DNA of 64,000 nt from Ambrosia x helenae (lineage: Eukaryota; Streptophyta; Magnoliopsida; Asterales; Asteraceae), in assembly GCA_030844895.1 (NCBI GenBank), contig CM061226.1, positions 100,105,292-100,169,291 of the forward strand. The letters are read 5' to 3'. Of this stretch, positions 20,240 through 31,202 are shown piece after piece. The position numbers and the translations under genes were made by a program. Position 1 is the stretch's first letter, and the number at the start of each line of letters is the position of its first letter. Under the pieces are notes generated by a model. That model saw only the letters and a program-made list of their open reading frames with translations. It did not search any database and was not told where the DNA came from.

Positions 20240-22749
20240 TAAAATTCCTTATGCAAAAGTGACATAGCCACATTCAATAAGTGCCTATGTTTCCTTTCAA
20301 TAACCCCATTTTGTTGAGGGATATATGCAGAAGTTTTTTGATGAACTATCCCTTTTTTCCTACAAAAGTTTTTCATTTGAGTATTAACAAATTCTAAACG
20401 ATTGTCACTTCTTATGGTTTTAACATTCTGTTTAAATTGTGTTAAAATGATTTGTACAAAATCTTTAACATGTTCAAAAACTTCTGTTTTTGGTTTCATC
20501 AAACAAACCCATTGAACCCTAGAGATATCATCCACTATTGTTAAAAAAAATAATTTATGACTTTCTCTATCAGCAATCCTATAAGGTCCCCAAACATCTA
20601 AATAAAGTAGTTGTCCTATATGGGAACACTTGTGATCACTAAGTGGAAATGTAGAGCAACAGTTTGACATACATCACAAGGGCCATGGTTAACTAATGTT
20701 TTTATTTTAAACTCGGGTTTTAAAATATGTAAAACCTAATCAGCAGGGTGTCCTAATCTAGTATGCCAAACATCAAACATACTGACACTGTTATAACACA
20801 CCTTAGAGAACACACTAGCACTGCCACACATGTACAGACCATCAACCTGTTTACCAGTCACTAGGACTTTCCTTTTTGACAAGTCCTGAACATAACATTG
20901 CTTTTCATCAAATCCTATAAACAGTTTGTTATCTCTAGCCAATTTATGTACATACAACAAGTTTACATTGTATTCAGGAACCACAAGAACATCTTGTAAT
21001 ATTACATTTTCAGCTAATTTAAGTTTGCCAATTTTTGTGACCAAGGCAGATGTACCATTTTGGTGTTTTACTTTAATTTTTAAGTCAGATACATCAACAT
21101 AGTCAAACAATCATTTATCACTTTTTACCATATGTTCATTGGCCCCTGAATCAATTATCCGCCCAATACCAATTAACTTCCCATCAGAACTAGTGAAACA
21201 TTATATACCATATCCTAAAGCAGAAGCACAAAACAACCTACCAGATAGATTGCAACTTTAAGTGGCTTCAGAACTTTTATCATTAATCAAACTTAACAGT
21301 TTTGCCACCTGATCACTATTATTACTTGCAGTCGCCTTCTTTGCTTGATATCCTCTAGGTTTAGCCCAATTGGGATAACCAACAATTTCAAAACACTTGT
21401 CTATAGTGTGGCCAATTTTATTACAGTGGGTACACTTTAGAGACTGATTAGTTGTTTTTGAAAATCTTGTACTATTAAAATTCTCACTACCTTGACTAAC
21501 TTTAGAAACAAAGCCAACTGTGGTAGTGGTTTTAGAAGGATTGCTGGACTGTCTATGAGATTCCACTCTAGACACTACAACAAAGGCTTCCTTAGTTGAA
21601 GGAAGTTCAGTTTTAATCAGCAATGTTGTTCTTACATTTTGATAACAACTATCTAATCCCATTAAAAGCTGCATTAGTTTTATCATATGATTATAGTTGT
21701 TAAAATCTCTAGAGGCTTCACAGGTACAAGAAAGCAATTGAAGTATTTGATCAAGTTGTTTCCACATTACATTAAGTTTATGATAGTATTTTGAAACTGT
21801 CATACCATTTTGACTAAAAGAGTTTATTTTTTATACAAATAAAAAACAACTGAGCCATCAATTTTCTTATAAGTTTCTTTTAAATCTTTCCAAACCTCAG
21901 AGACAAGTTTGGAATACACTTGACCCAAATACAACTCTTTAGAAATTGAATTCAATATCCAAGTTAGCACCACATAATTACACCTATCCCACTGTCTAGC
22001 TAACACATTGTCATCAACAGGTTTAACACAGTCACCATTAATGAATCATGATTTGTTTTTAACTTGAAGTCCCAATATCATAGCATTTGCCCAAACCGTA
22101 TAGTTCCCAGTTCCCTTTAGTTTAATACTTACTATAGTAAGATTGGTAGAGTCACTTAGATGTGTTCAAAGTCGGATTATCCGATTTTCGGATATCCGAA
22201 AATCGGATAATCCGAAATTTCGGATAGGAAATATTGAGATCCAAATCCGGATCCGAAATTTCGGATATCCGATTTTCGGATATCCCAACAGATAATCCAA
22301 AACTTAAAAAATCACTTTTTATGCTAAAAGTCTAAAACCGAACCTGCTTAAAGCAAACATTCAATATATATTATATTTTTTAATATTTCGGATTCGAGAA
22401 AAGCGTATTATGTTAGTTTAAGGTTAGGATTAACTTGGAATGAATTAAATAAATAGTATATATGTAAATAATATTATATATAATATAAATACTTTTTAAT
22501 AGTTCGGATTCAGATAATCCGATTATCCGATTTTTTTTTAAAATAGGATCCGAATCCGAAATTTCGGATAATACGGATGCGGATTTTTGGATATTTTGGA
22601 TTCGCATCCGAATTCGGATTTTTTAACACCCCTAGTGTCACTAGTATGTAGATATAATGGATCACTAGCATCAAGTTTGCTAACAAGAGTAACATTATTA
22701 AGTAATGCACCTGATTAGGTCCCTGATTATAACCATCATCATCAGCCAT
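20240..22749 (-). pseudogene. Relic Ty1-copia gag-protease-integrase, truncated and interrupted
   Basis: Read leftwards from 22749: a gag N-terminus (MADDDGYNQGP), interrupted by the hAT at 22157-22634, then gag with a zinc knuckle (CTHCNKIGHTIDKC), a protease with an intact IIDSGANEHMV box, the GAG-pre-integrase HLGHP-like region (WHTRLGHP), and the integrase core (LDVWGPY, IRSDN, NGVIERKHRH). Frameshifts and stops break it at least at about 21815, 21115-21257 and 20671-20735. Integrase ends after NVAMSLLHKEF, where sequence joins the LTR edge; the rest of integrase, RT and RNase H are missing. It is a close relative of the complete element at 31578-38107 and was probably disabled long ago. 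Confidence 0.85.
22157..22634. mobile_element. hAT-type MITE (478 bp) inserted in the relic copia gag
   Basis: Ends TAGATGTGTTCAAAGTCGGA and (inverted) TAGGGGTGTTAAAAAATCCGA. Flanking 8-mers GAGTCACT (22149-22156) and GTGTCACT (22635-22642) match at 7 of 8 positions. Its subterminal regions consist almost entirely of CGGAT/ATCCG palindromic words. Removing the element and one 8-mer restores a gag reading frame that matches the related gag at 36650, which confirms the borders. Confidence 0.92.
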
Positions 22750-23345
22750 AACTAATCAACTACCAAACAGCTAGCAAATAATAACATAAACCACATAAGA
22801 ATAAGAAACAACAATTAAGACAAGCCAGACAATCACACAAAAAATTAATATCAATCACAACCAGAGACACACGCAAAGCCTTTTAGGTGATCTAGATCAC
22901 CGGATCGTCAATCAAAGGGTGGCGGCGCAGGTCCTCACAAGGGAGCCACTAAGACCTAGACAAACCCTAGAGCTAAAACAGGGACTCAAGCCCTAGCTAT
23001 CGACACCTTAAGACCGACTCTAAACAAAAACAGTAAAGCCAGAAAGATCTCACCGAGGAGAGACCCAAGTTAGGGTTCGCCAAATAAAACTCGTAGTGTT
23101 ATAACCTTCACTTAGGTTTATAACATCAGAGAGTAAGATAATATGCCTCCAATGTCCAACCACCAGATTCAGCCTTCTTGAATATCAAGAAACCCTAGAT
23201 CTGATCAAGTATTCCCAAGATCCAACGTCTTGTTAGATCGAGATAGATATATTCCAATTACGAATGAACAAGATCAATCACAGACCAACAGATCCAATCA
23301 ACAGGACAAACGACACGAAATCAAGAACAAAAACAGCGGATTAAT
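22750..23345 (-). other. 5' leader of the relic copia element
   Basis: Related to the leader of the young element (36753-37440): the segments ATCTCACCGAGGAGAGACCC/AAGTTAGGGTTCGCCAA and CTTCACTTAGG correspond. The matching sequence stops near AACAGCGGATTAATC (~23345), before the expected primer site and 5' LTR, which have been lost. Confidence 0.65.
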
Positions 23346-23461
23346 CTATGGATTTATAAGTGTTTTTGGTTGTTTTTCTTTCCAAATGTTCTTAAAATTT
23401 TCGTTATTAAGTAAATAAGTATGAATAAATTTACAATATCATTAACTATGACTACGGCTAA

Positions 23462-23702
23462 TGTGGGGCTAGGCCGGCTAGCCCACTTGTTAGAGCCATA
23501 TGCTTATTAGAGTGGAGGTCACAGGTTCAAGTTCAATCCTGGACAATGCTGTATAATTTAGGAATAATACGACCAATGTTGGGCTAGCGCACTTGGTAGA
23601 GCCACGTGCCTATTAGAGTGGAGGTCACATGTTCAATCCTAGGCAATAGGGTACAATTTAAGAATACTAGTGTAAAGGAGTAACGTTAACTGTTAAAAAA
23701 AG
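23462..23702 (+). mobile_element. Dimeric tRNA-like SINE-type repeat
   Basis: Two tRNA-like units follow each other: GGCTAGCCCACTTGTTAGAGC with GGTTCAAGTTCAATCC, then GGGCTAGCGCACTTGGTAGAGC with GTTCAATCCTAGG. Both share TATTAGAGTGGAGGTCACA. A tail TAACTGTTAAAAAAA ends it. The box A and box B spacing fits polymerase III promoters, but neither unit folds into a complete tRNA by eye. No target duplication was found. Confidence 0.55.
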
Positions 23703-24419
23703 TAGACGACTATTAATTGGTTTTACCCGCCTTCACTATCAATTAACTCAATCAATTTGTGCACCCTTAAAAAAGACTTATGTATCCATCACTGCTTAGT
23801 CTAATATATAGCTCGTATCTTTGGTTTGATGATGTTATGTTTTGAATGTATCAAGTATTTTTTTCTTTCTATATACAATAATCACTCTTTAATTAAAATA
23901 TCTAAATAACCACCACAATCGAATAGTTAGAGCCTACCTAATTGAGTTGAGGTGATGACTAAAACAATCGATGCCAGAAAATATCTTTCACAGTTTATTT
24001 TTTATTTTTGTTGCCAATATTATTATGTAAAGCCGACGGGGGAATTTAGTTGACTACTTGGTGAATGGGATTACTAGGAGCATTGAATTTGAGTCAAAGC
24101 ATTTCTTATCCACAGTCCACACCATAAATTTGCATGCATTCAACCACATCACTTTAAAGGCCAAATCGAAAAAAGCCGCACTCTGATGGTGTTTTATTTC
24201 TTAATTTTATAATTTAATCATTGATTTTACCAACATTATCCAAACAAGTTTTTTTAATTATTGTTTTGAAAGCCAATGATTTACCTATACCCGATTTTCG
24301 GTTTTTAGATTTTCAAAACTGATCGATTTTGATAAATACAGGTTGGTTAATTCAAAATTGGCTCACCCTCAAAATTATTTGCACACCTCTCTATACGCCA
24401 TGTATAACACTTATACGTG
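23703..24419. other. Intergenic DNA, nothing recognised
   Basis: AT-rich with no coding sequence, inverted ends or tandem repeats that I can support. The last 35 bases contain CTATACG ... CGTATAG words that continue on the far side of the hAT insertion. Confidence 0.5.
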
Positions 24420-24427
24420 ACGTATAG

Positions 24428-26033
24428 CAATGGCGGATCCATAAACTTTTGTGAGGGGGTGTAAAAATTGTTAGGGTCAAAATAAGTCGTGAAAAAATGG
24501 GTCGGGTCAAAATGGGCCGGGTCAAACCTGCTTGTAATTCAACCACAACAGCAGGCTAAATGAGGCATGTATGGTGGAAGATATATGAAGTTATCAAGAA
24601 TCTTATTTTTCATTAAACAAACAAAACCCATTATATGATGATGGGTAAACACGTAAAAAGCCGTGCCCCTGCCCGATTTCTAAAGCTATGAACTGTCACC
24701 GCTGATAAAAACAAAATAAAAATGCACCATGAAAAAAAACAATACACATCAACCAAAAGTAGAGATGAGTGTAGGCAAGAATGAAGATGACAATATCGAA
24801 TGCCTTCGGAGTTGTTTAATAAGTACATGATTTTACATTTCTTATAAATTTTCTTACGACATAAACCGAAAAATGCTTTTAACTCTTGGGAATAGGGTAA
24901 GGGTTGTTTAAAATTCACATTAAAGTAAAAGGTTTTGTTTCTAACTTTGCTTGAACTAAAGGGGCTTAAATGCAAAAATACTTATTAATAATGAAGTTAG
25001 TCAAAGTGTCAAACTACCCATGTACATCCCCTGAATCCCTGTAAGCAAACATAACATCGGAAAATAGCTTCAACCGCCGGTCTGCCGGAAACTCCATGAA
25101 AGATTTTCAGGAAAAAATTTCCCCTCCGCCACTCCTCTCTCTCAGTTTGCTGAAGGGGCCTTTCTAACATTTAGGAAGGTGCCTACAAACACATTTCGAA
25201 AATTTTGCACTATGTTGACAGATCCCAGGGGGTGCCTGGGACTAGGGCCGGACCAAATGACAAAAGAACCTAAGCAATCGCCTAGGGCCCCCAAGTTTGT
25301 AAGGCCCCCATTTAATATCCAAGAGCTGAACGTATATCACTAAAAATATAAAACAGGTAATTTAAAATAACATTTGGCCCAACGGTCAAACCTTTTCTGT
25401 TTGATAGATGTATTTTATTCCAAAACGAGGGTTCGATCCTCCCGGAATCAACTTTGTTTTCCACTTTACATGGTTTTTTGTCTTTTGATCTTTTCTTCCT
25501 AAACCTATACCTGCAAATATTTATTTTCTATACATGCCAATTTATTATATTGTTTTTATTTTGAACCAACTTAATATATATATTGTTTTATGTAACTTTA
25601 TATATAATAATAATTATTATAACAACTCGTTGGTTATTTCATTTTCAATGTTACTATTCAGTATTCACTTGGATTTTGAAATACTAAATTTTATAAATGT
25701 TTATTTATTCCTATAATCATCCTTTATAATTATGGATTTTACAAGTGCAACATGAACCTTTTTTTACAATGTTTATCCATATCAAGCCAAGATTATTGAA
25801 CCATCTACTAATTCTACACTAATCAGTAATCATACATGATACATAACAAGGTGGTCTTGTTTGAAGATAAAAACTTCTTGTTGCATGTCCCAAATTCAAA
25901 TAATGGAGATGGAACTTTCAACAACCAAAACCAACAAAAGAAGGGCCCACATTTTTACTCAGCTTAGGGCCTCTTAAAAATTTGGGACGGCTCTGCTTGG
26001 GACCACCTTGAAGATACATTAAATCCGCCCCTG
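24428..26033. mobile_element. Outer hAT-type element (1606 bp including a nested element)
   Basis: Termini CAATGGCGGATCC and (inverted) CAGGGGCGGATTT, with identical 8-bp duplications ACGTATAG at 24420-24427 and 26034-26041. Without the nested 753-bp element and its duplicated 8-mer the outer copy is about 845 bp. A 114-codon open frame at 24631-24975 (minus) has no recognisable domain. Ends of the CAGNGGCGGA type are common in plant hAT relatives. Confidence 0.88.
25243..25995. mobile_element. Inner hAT-type element (753 bp) nested in the outer one
   Basis: Termini TAGGGCCGGACCAAAT and (inverted) CAGAGCCGTCCCAAAT. Flanking 8-mers CCTGGGAC (25235-25242) and CTTGGGAC (25996-26003) match at 7 of 8. 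It carries no transposase. Position inside the outer element shows it inserted later. Confidence 0.85.
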
Positions 26034-26075
26034 ACGTATAGGGTTTCAACCTGCGTTAAATGCCATTGGTTGACC

Positions 26076-26115
26076 CTCTATACGCCTCATATAGAGCCAT
26101 ACGAGGCGTATAGAG
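26076..26115. repeat. 13-bp perfect inverted repeat
   Basis: CTCTATACGCCTC (26076-26088) and GAGGCGTATAGAG (26103-26115) are separated by 14 bases. Related CTATACG/CGTATAG words flank the hAT at 24396-24427, so the hAT inserted into a field of these words. Confidence 0.8.
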
Positions 26116-26352
26116 TTACGAGAAATATATAAAAATAAATGATGCTTCACTGGTTCACTACTACTATTATTATTACTGAAAGTTCAAAAACTATCACATA
26201 TTTTTGCATAAGTGGTATCATTTTAATGGTTTCTCATACTATACATATATCATCCATGCAAAAGGCATTCTCATTTATTACAAACGTATGAAGAAGTCAA
26301 ATCATTATATACTTTTTTTTACATGTCGGGTATGTTCAACGCTCTGAGACCG

Positions 26353-26647
26353 GGTGTAGTGGGGTTTTAAAAGGGGCACTAATTCAAATTTAAGGCCCCA
26401 ACACCGTTAAGGGGGCCTTAATATTTTGGCGCCTTAGAACATATTCCCCATCCAATCATTATTTGGCACCTCATCTCCCCCGCTCCTTTTATTATTATTT
26501 TGGCGCCTCAGAACATATTCCTCATCCAATCATTATTTGGCACCTCATCTCCCCCGCTCCTTTTATTATTATTTTATTATTTTTTTAATTTAAAAGATAA
26601 AATAAAATATTAATAGTGACCTTAAATTTAAAACCCCCCACTACACC
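26353..26647. mobile_element. MITE with GGTGTAGTGGGG ends and an internal 74-bp tandem duplication
   Basis: The left end GGTGTAGTGGGGTTTTAAA is matched in inverse at the right by TTTAAAACCCCCCACTACACC. Inside, 26423-26496 and 26497-26570 are near-identical 74-bp copies (TTTTGGCGCCT ... CCCCCGCTCC). I could not find a clear target duplication, so superfamily is open and the true edges may lie further out. A C16 run follows at 26707-26722. Confidence 0.5.
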
Positions 26648-27246
26648 ATATTTCATTTTAAAGCCCCATGTGCTACGTGGACCAATCACAGAAGGGGGCT
26701 TAAACACCCCCCCCCCCCCCCCTTCATGGTGTTCTAATTTTAAAGAATTCAATTAAAAATGCTTCTTTCATAGTTATTAGATATTAATAATATCTAGGGG
26801 GTTCAATACTTACGGTTTAAAGTAGAGAATTTTCAATCTTATAACACATTGTATGTGATACTTTGTTGATATAATGAAAGAGATAAAAAGAGTGGACTAT
26901 GCGGTTACATAATCGTCTATGGTAATTGATTTTCAAATTGGTTGAGATCGATGGGGCGTGTTAACTATAAGGTGACTATTATCAATCTATGCTTATTATT
27001 AACATAGATTTTTTTTTGTTGCTGTTACCTTTTGTTATAATGTAGTTAATATTTATTTGGATTTGATGCGTTGGAAAAAAAAGGATATTATAAAGTTTGG
27101 GAAAATAATGATAGCAATAGAAACCAAAGTCCGAAACTAAATAAAAGGAAAACTCTGATACATTATTTTTCTGACTGCTTGTCTTCACATAAAAACACAA
27201 CATAACATTTCACAACAAAATTATTATAATGTTTATATTTTTAATC

Positions 27247-27322
27247 AAAACCATATTCAGCGAATATCATTGTTCGACAAATTCATATTTGTTGTGAAAT
27301 GATATTCGCTGAATATGGTTTT
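27247..27322. repeat. Perfect 25-bp inverted repeat forming a hairpin
   Basis: The arm at 27247-27271 (containing CCATATTCAGCGAATATCAT) and its exact complement at 27298-27322 are separated by 26 bases. Further partial pairing (ACAAA with TTTGT) is possible in the loop. Such a stem could be a fold-back transposon remnant or a small-RNA precursor. No target duplication was identified. Confidence 0.85.
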
Positions 27323-27459
27323 ATTAAATACGGGTTGTAGCCCATTGGGCCAATGGTTTAAGCATTAGCATCATTGCCATTGTGCATAGTCATTACAGCC
27401 AAGCCCAAATCCGGTTTCTCTTTTCGGGCCGCCAAAATTAGCTTTGTGGATTTATAGAA

Positions 27460-27492
27460 CTAGGTGTATCAATACGGCGCGTTGCGCCTACA
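27460..27492 (-). mobile_element. Helitron-type 3' terminus
   Basis: Reading the minus strand, GGCGCAACGCGCC (a perfect 5-bp-stem hairpin) is followed by GTATTGATACACCTAG and then T. That is hairpin, short spacer, CTRR end and T target. The element body would extend to the right. A weak 5'-end candidate is TATTAATATAGTTTA near 29510-29525, so the element would be about 2 kb, but its 5' border is not established. Confidence 0.5.
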
Positions 27493-27773
27493 CAAAAGAA
27501 TGTTATATAATTATATTTAGGGAACTTACTTGGCTAAAATTGATGGAAAGGGGTCAATCTTTGTCAGTAATAAAGCACGGCTCCTGTTAGAGCAAACCTT
27601 TCATGAAAAATTAAGCAAGTGAATATGTGTGTTGGGCATGACATCTTAAAATTGCTCCAACAATTTCTCTTGTTGACCATGTGCCAACTCTGTTGCCTCC
27701 ATCATTGGTAAAGTCCACCTCTGTTCCTCTTAAAGTGCTACTTGCAATTTTCCTGAACAAATTTTCTAGAGTC

Positions 27774-28062
27774 AACAGTTCCATTAGATGAAAGGTTCAA
27801 TTCCCACATTTATGGTTTGGTATCCGAGTGAAGATCGAATACGGGTGGCGCCGGTTCGAATCTGACGGGCGGCGAGGTTTTACCGAGTTCTATAACACTG
27901 TCGTGCCTTCGGGCGGGTGGGGCTCGGGTTTCCGCGCATCGGGAGAAGGCGGGGGCTGCTGGAGGTCGAGTAGTCGATTCTTGGGTACGGCGCCCCGCAA
28001 GGGTGGTTGCCACACAATTGTTCGCCGATAAAAAAAAAAAAAAACAGTTCCATTAGATGAAA
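27774..28062 (+). mobile_element. 5'-truncated SINE with 20-bp target-site duplication
   Basis: The body, 27794-28042, is bounded by identical 20-bp duplications (AACAGTTCCATTAGATGAAA at 27774-27793 and 28043-28062). It starts at a box-B-like GGTTCAATTCCCAC, so the box A half is missing. It is strikingly GC-rich, shares the GTCRTGCCTWCGGGCGGGTG domain with the SINE at 9607, and ends in an A run of about 15. The open frames it contains on both strands are by-products of composition. Confidence 0.9.
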
Positions 28063-28762
28063 ATACCTATAGGCTATGGTGATTTAATGCAAGTGGATTG
28101 TCTAAAGAGTTCATGTTGGCTTGAAGATTGATTCCATTTATTAGGGGAACCTGCATCAATTAGTATAAATGAATCAGATATGTGATCACAACAAACAGTA
28201 GCTCCAAATAAATAAAATGGCACATGATCATTGATTGTTTACATTGGTTCATACATAACGTACATCAATAATTGAAAAAATAGATTCACACACTCATGAG
28301 ATTTTGGATTTCATAATACATAAACTGAGTTAATTTTAATTTCCCCCAAAACAGACACCCTTTGTAGGCTAAAGAATTTCATAAAATTTATAGAGAGTTA
28401 AGAAAAACTGAATATTGCAAATGGAGCGCAACTTCATAACACCCATTGACACACGTTCAAGTACACTAATTTGTATACCGCAAGAAAATCTACCCCGGGA
28501 AAAAAAACCAAAAATTCAAGCCATAAACGCATGCATTCGACAATTTAAAACAAAGTTACCTGATAATGACACAATCAATCAATCAGTTTAGCAAGTCAAC
28601 AACAACGTCATAATTGAGAGGAAAAACAGCCCTAAACAACAAACAGAGAAAAGAAAAAAAAAAACAAACCGTTCTTCAATTTCCAATCAAAAGTATCTAC
28701 AACTGTGAATAAGTTTTACAGTAGTTCTTAACCTCTATCTATTCATATCCTGCACCGAATCT

Positions 28763-28957
28763 TCATTTGACCGTCAGCCACGCGCCGCTAGAAACGCACA
28801 GCTGACCATCATCTCCAAATGGCACACCAACCTCTTGTGCTGCAAGGTCATTGTTAACAGCTAACATGACCACCGACATTGTGTCATTGCATGCGTTCCA
28901 GTTTCGTAGCAACACCGGCTTCGAAAACTTAGCATCACGAGATAACAGAAGATGGTT
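28763..28957 (-). pseudogene. Unidentified exon-like coding fragment
   Basis: A minus-strand open frame of about 64 codons reads NHLLLSRDAKFSKP, LLRNWNACNDTMSVV, DLAAQEVGVPFGDDG and ends AWLTVK followed by TGA. Codon choice and composition look protein-like, and the local GC content is above the surroundings. It lacks a start codon; a possible acceptor (CGCAG) lies about 45 bases upstream. I do not recognise the family. It falls inside the interval of the suspected Helitron starting at 27460, so it may be a captured exon of a host gene; equally it may be the last exon of a decayed gene. Confidence 0.45.
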
Positions 28958-30188
28958 TCAAGACCCCGATATGATTTTAGATCTGGACTGAATCACCTGC
29001 GTTTCAAATCCAAAATGGGGTTTTTCTTATGACATGAAAGGTAGAGTTACGGGTTTGTAGAGGAGCGTGAAACGATTGTTATACCGAGGCAACAATATGA
29101 TGTTATTTCTTGTTACAATTTTAAATGTTACTGTGATATTATATACCTTTCAAAGATATGGGAAAAGTAGGCAGTCTGAATAACCATAATATCATTAGAT
29201 ATTATACTATGAGAAACAACCTCTGCTAAACCCAAATAACCAGTTAATCAATTGAACATGTGACACAACAAATTTAGTTAGAGCAATCGTAATACAACTC
29301 AAAACAAACGCAATATGCAATTGAAAATTCCCCAATACAAATGATGAATAAGAACCTTACTTACAAGACAGACAGGAGAACGACGTGACCAAATTGACGA
29401 CGGAAGCTCTATCGGCTAACAATCACGCAAACCATGATTCATATCTAATTCTATTTAACAGATGGTTTAAGCGATACTGTTCATTTCGAAAACACTGTTC
29501 AATCGGTTGGTATATTAATATAGTTTAATGTTGCATATAGAATCAGTTGGATAATGCCAAAAAGTGTCCCGAGCCCATTAGGTACCTAGTGAAATTTAAT
29601 CCAAATATATAATTTATGATATGGAATTTAATAACTGGATGCATGTAACAACTCACATTGTGTAATTTGACTAAAAAAGTGTTATATTCCCACCACATTG
29701 TGTAATAACTAGATTTATACTACTTGATCCAACACCTTTAACTTTTCCGTCCAAAGATTTAGTAGCACTCACCATAAAGTTGGAATAGACAAAAAGATTA
29801 AGGGTACAATGCATAAAATATATTAATATCTTGATGGTGAGTAGGGATGTGTAACAAAATTGCTGTGGAAGTTCATGCTTAGAAATTAGAATAACACCTG
29901 AACATTATCATATGAATATATGCTTTTAAGACATTGATCCACCTATGCATATTATCACTTGTCATTTGATTTAATTGGCCACCTAAACGCATAGATGCTC
30001 GTTCCAACATATTGATTTAATCGGCCACCAAAATGCATAGATGCTCGTTCCAACATATTTTAAGGGTACGTTGTGCTTACAAACTTACATCATAATTCCA
30101 GCATGATTCTCAATAAGTGATATATACAACATATTCCAAGGTTACTTTGTGCTAACAGACTTACATCATAATTCTAAAATGATTCTAA
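28958..30188. other. AT-rich intergenic DNA with short tandem repeats
   Basis: No gene. Two imperfect tandem duplications lie at the right: one of about 46 bp around GCATAGATGCTCGTTCCAAC (29975-30060) and one of about 76 bp around CTTACATCATAATTC (30066-30204). Confidence 0.6.
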
Positions 30189-30346
30189 TAAGTGATATAT
30201 AAAGTTTTTTTTTGAATGGAAAATTTTATACCACCTTATTTTCACCTAATCTTGTATTTACAAGGATTTGAACCCACAACCTCACATTTATAAGATGAGA
30301 CACCATACCACTAAACCAAAAGGTCATGGGTAAGTGATATATAAAG
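30189..30346 (-). mobile_element. Short SINE (126 bp), minus strand, 16-bp target-site duplication
   Basis: The body, 30205-30330, lies between identical 16-bp duplications TAAGTGATATATAAAG (30189-30204 and 30331-30346). On the minus strand it begins CCCATGACCTTTTGG, contains box A (TGGTTTAGTGGTATGG) and box B (GGGTTCAAATCC) and ends in about nine A's. The tRNA-derived head makes up most of the element. Confidence 0.92.
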
Positions 30347-30519
30347 TGCTTCAAAAATTGGCAAAGTAGCCAACAAAAGAAATCAATGTATTCTTATTAT
30401 GTCCATTGCCATATTCGTTGTAGCATTCGCAAATTTTCTAAATAAGTTAATTATAACTTTACATAACAAACATATCTTATGATCATTCTCATTCATATTT
30501 ATACCAAATAATAACCAAG

Positions 30520-30774
30520 TTACATCTGGATAATGGGTAAGCGAGCAACAAGCTGCGCCGCCGTCCCCTTTTGAATCGCAAACCCTATTCTACTAAATAC
30601 AAACCCTTGGTTCCTCGGGCTTTGCGAGTCACTGTGGATCACCTTCTGCACCCACTCCAAAAAGCGAACTGCCTCAGGGGCAAGGGATCCAAAAGTGTCG
30701 AAGGCAAACGGAATTCCAAAAAGCGAACTGCCTCAGGGGCAAGGGATCCAAAAGTAGTAAATATTAGATTTGTC
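30520..30774 (-). pseudogene. C-terminal coding fragment of a dispersed repeat, with a 59-bp-period duplication
   Basis: On the minus strand the frame PFAFDTFGSLAPEAVRFLEW, HSDSQSPRNQGFVFSR, AIQKGTAAQLVARLP runs to TAA at 30520-30522. A 41-bp segment around GGATCCCTTGCCCC occurs twice (30656-30696 and 30715-30755), which throws the upstream copy out of frame. A second diverged copy lies at 63671-63853. I have seen this C-terminal block as a multicopy plant sequence but cannot name a function. Confidence 0.55.
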
Positions 30775-30916
30775 AACCTAAATTATTTGAAATGTTATGA
30801 TAAGAAAACTTTTTCTTTAAGAAAAATTGTTTGATCAATATATTTAGACAAATAATTATATAGTTAAATGTGGCATTAATAAGTTTACATAAAGAAAGGT
30901 TATCTATTTATCTATA

Positions 30917-30960
30917 TCTATACTACTATATAATGGGTGCTGGATGTGTAAAGTTGTCAT
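30917..30960 (+). mobile_element. Helitron-like 5' terminus, plus strand
   Basis: A followed by TCTATACTACTATATAATGG closely matches the TCTATACTATATTAATA start of the Helitron at 58570 (minus). A corresponding plus-strand 3' end (hairpin plus CTRR) was not found; the young copia insertion at 31578 may separate the two ends. Confidence 0.4.
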
Positions 30961-31202
30961 TTCATTTTCATGTAGGTGGGCAATATTGTAATCCTCCATA
31001 TACTATTAATTAAAAGAACATTAGTTAGTATAATCCACTTATGTTCCTCAAAGCAACATCTAGAAATTAGATATTGGCTTTTGGATTGTTAAATGATTGA
31101 TATCCAGAAAACACATAAACTTCTACAAGAAAGCGAACAGGAATAAAAGGTACATAAAAAGTAGGAGATTTGACATTGTTGATGCATTTGGGATATTTAA
31201 CT

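Noticed and set aside
27828..28031. Gly/Arg-rich frames on both strands near 27.9 kb
   Set aside because: Products of the GC-rich SINE body, not genes.
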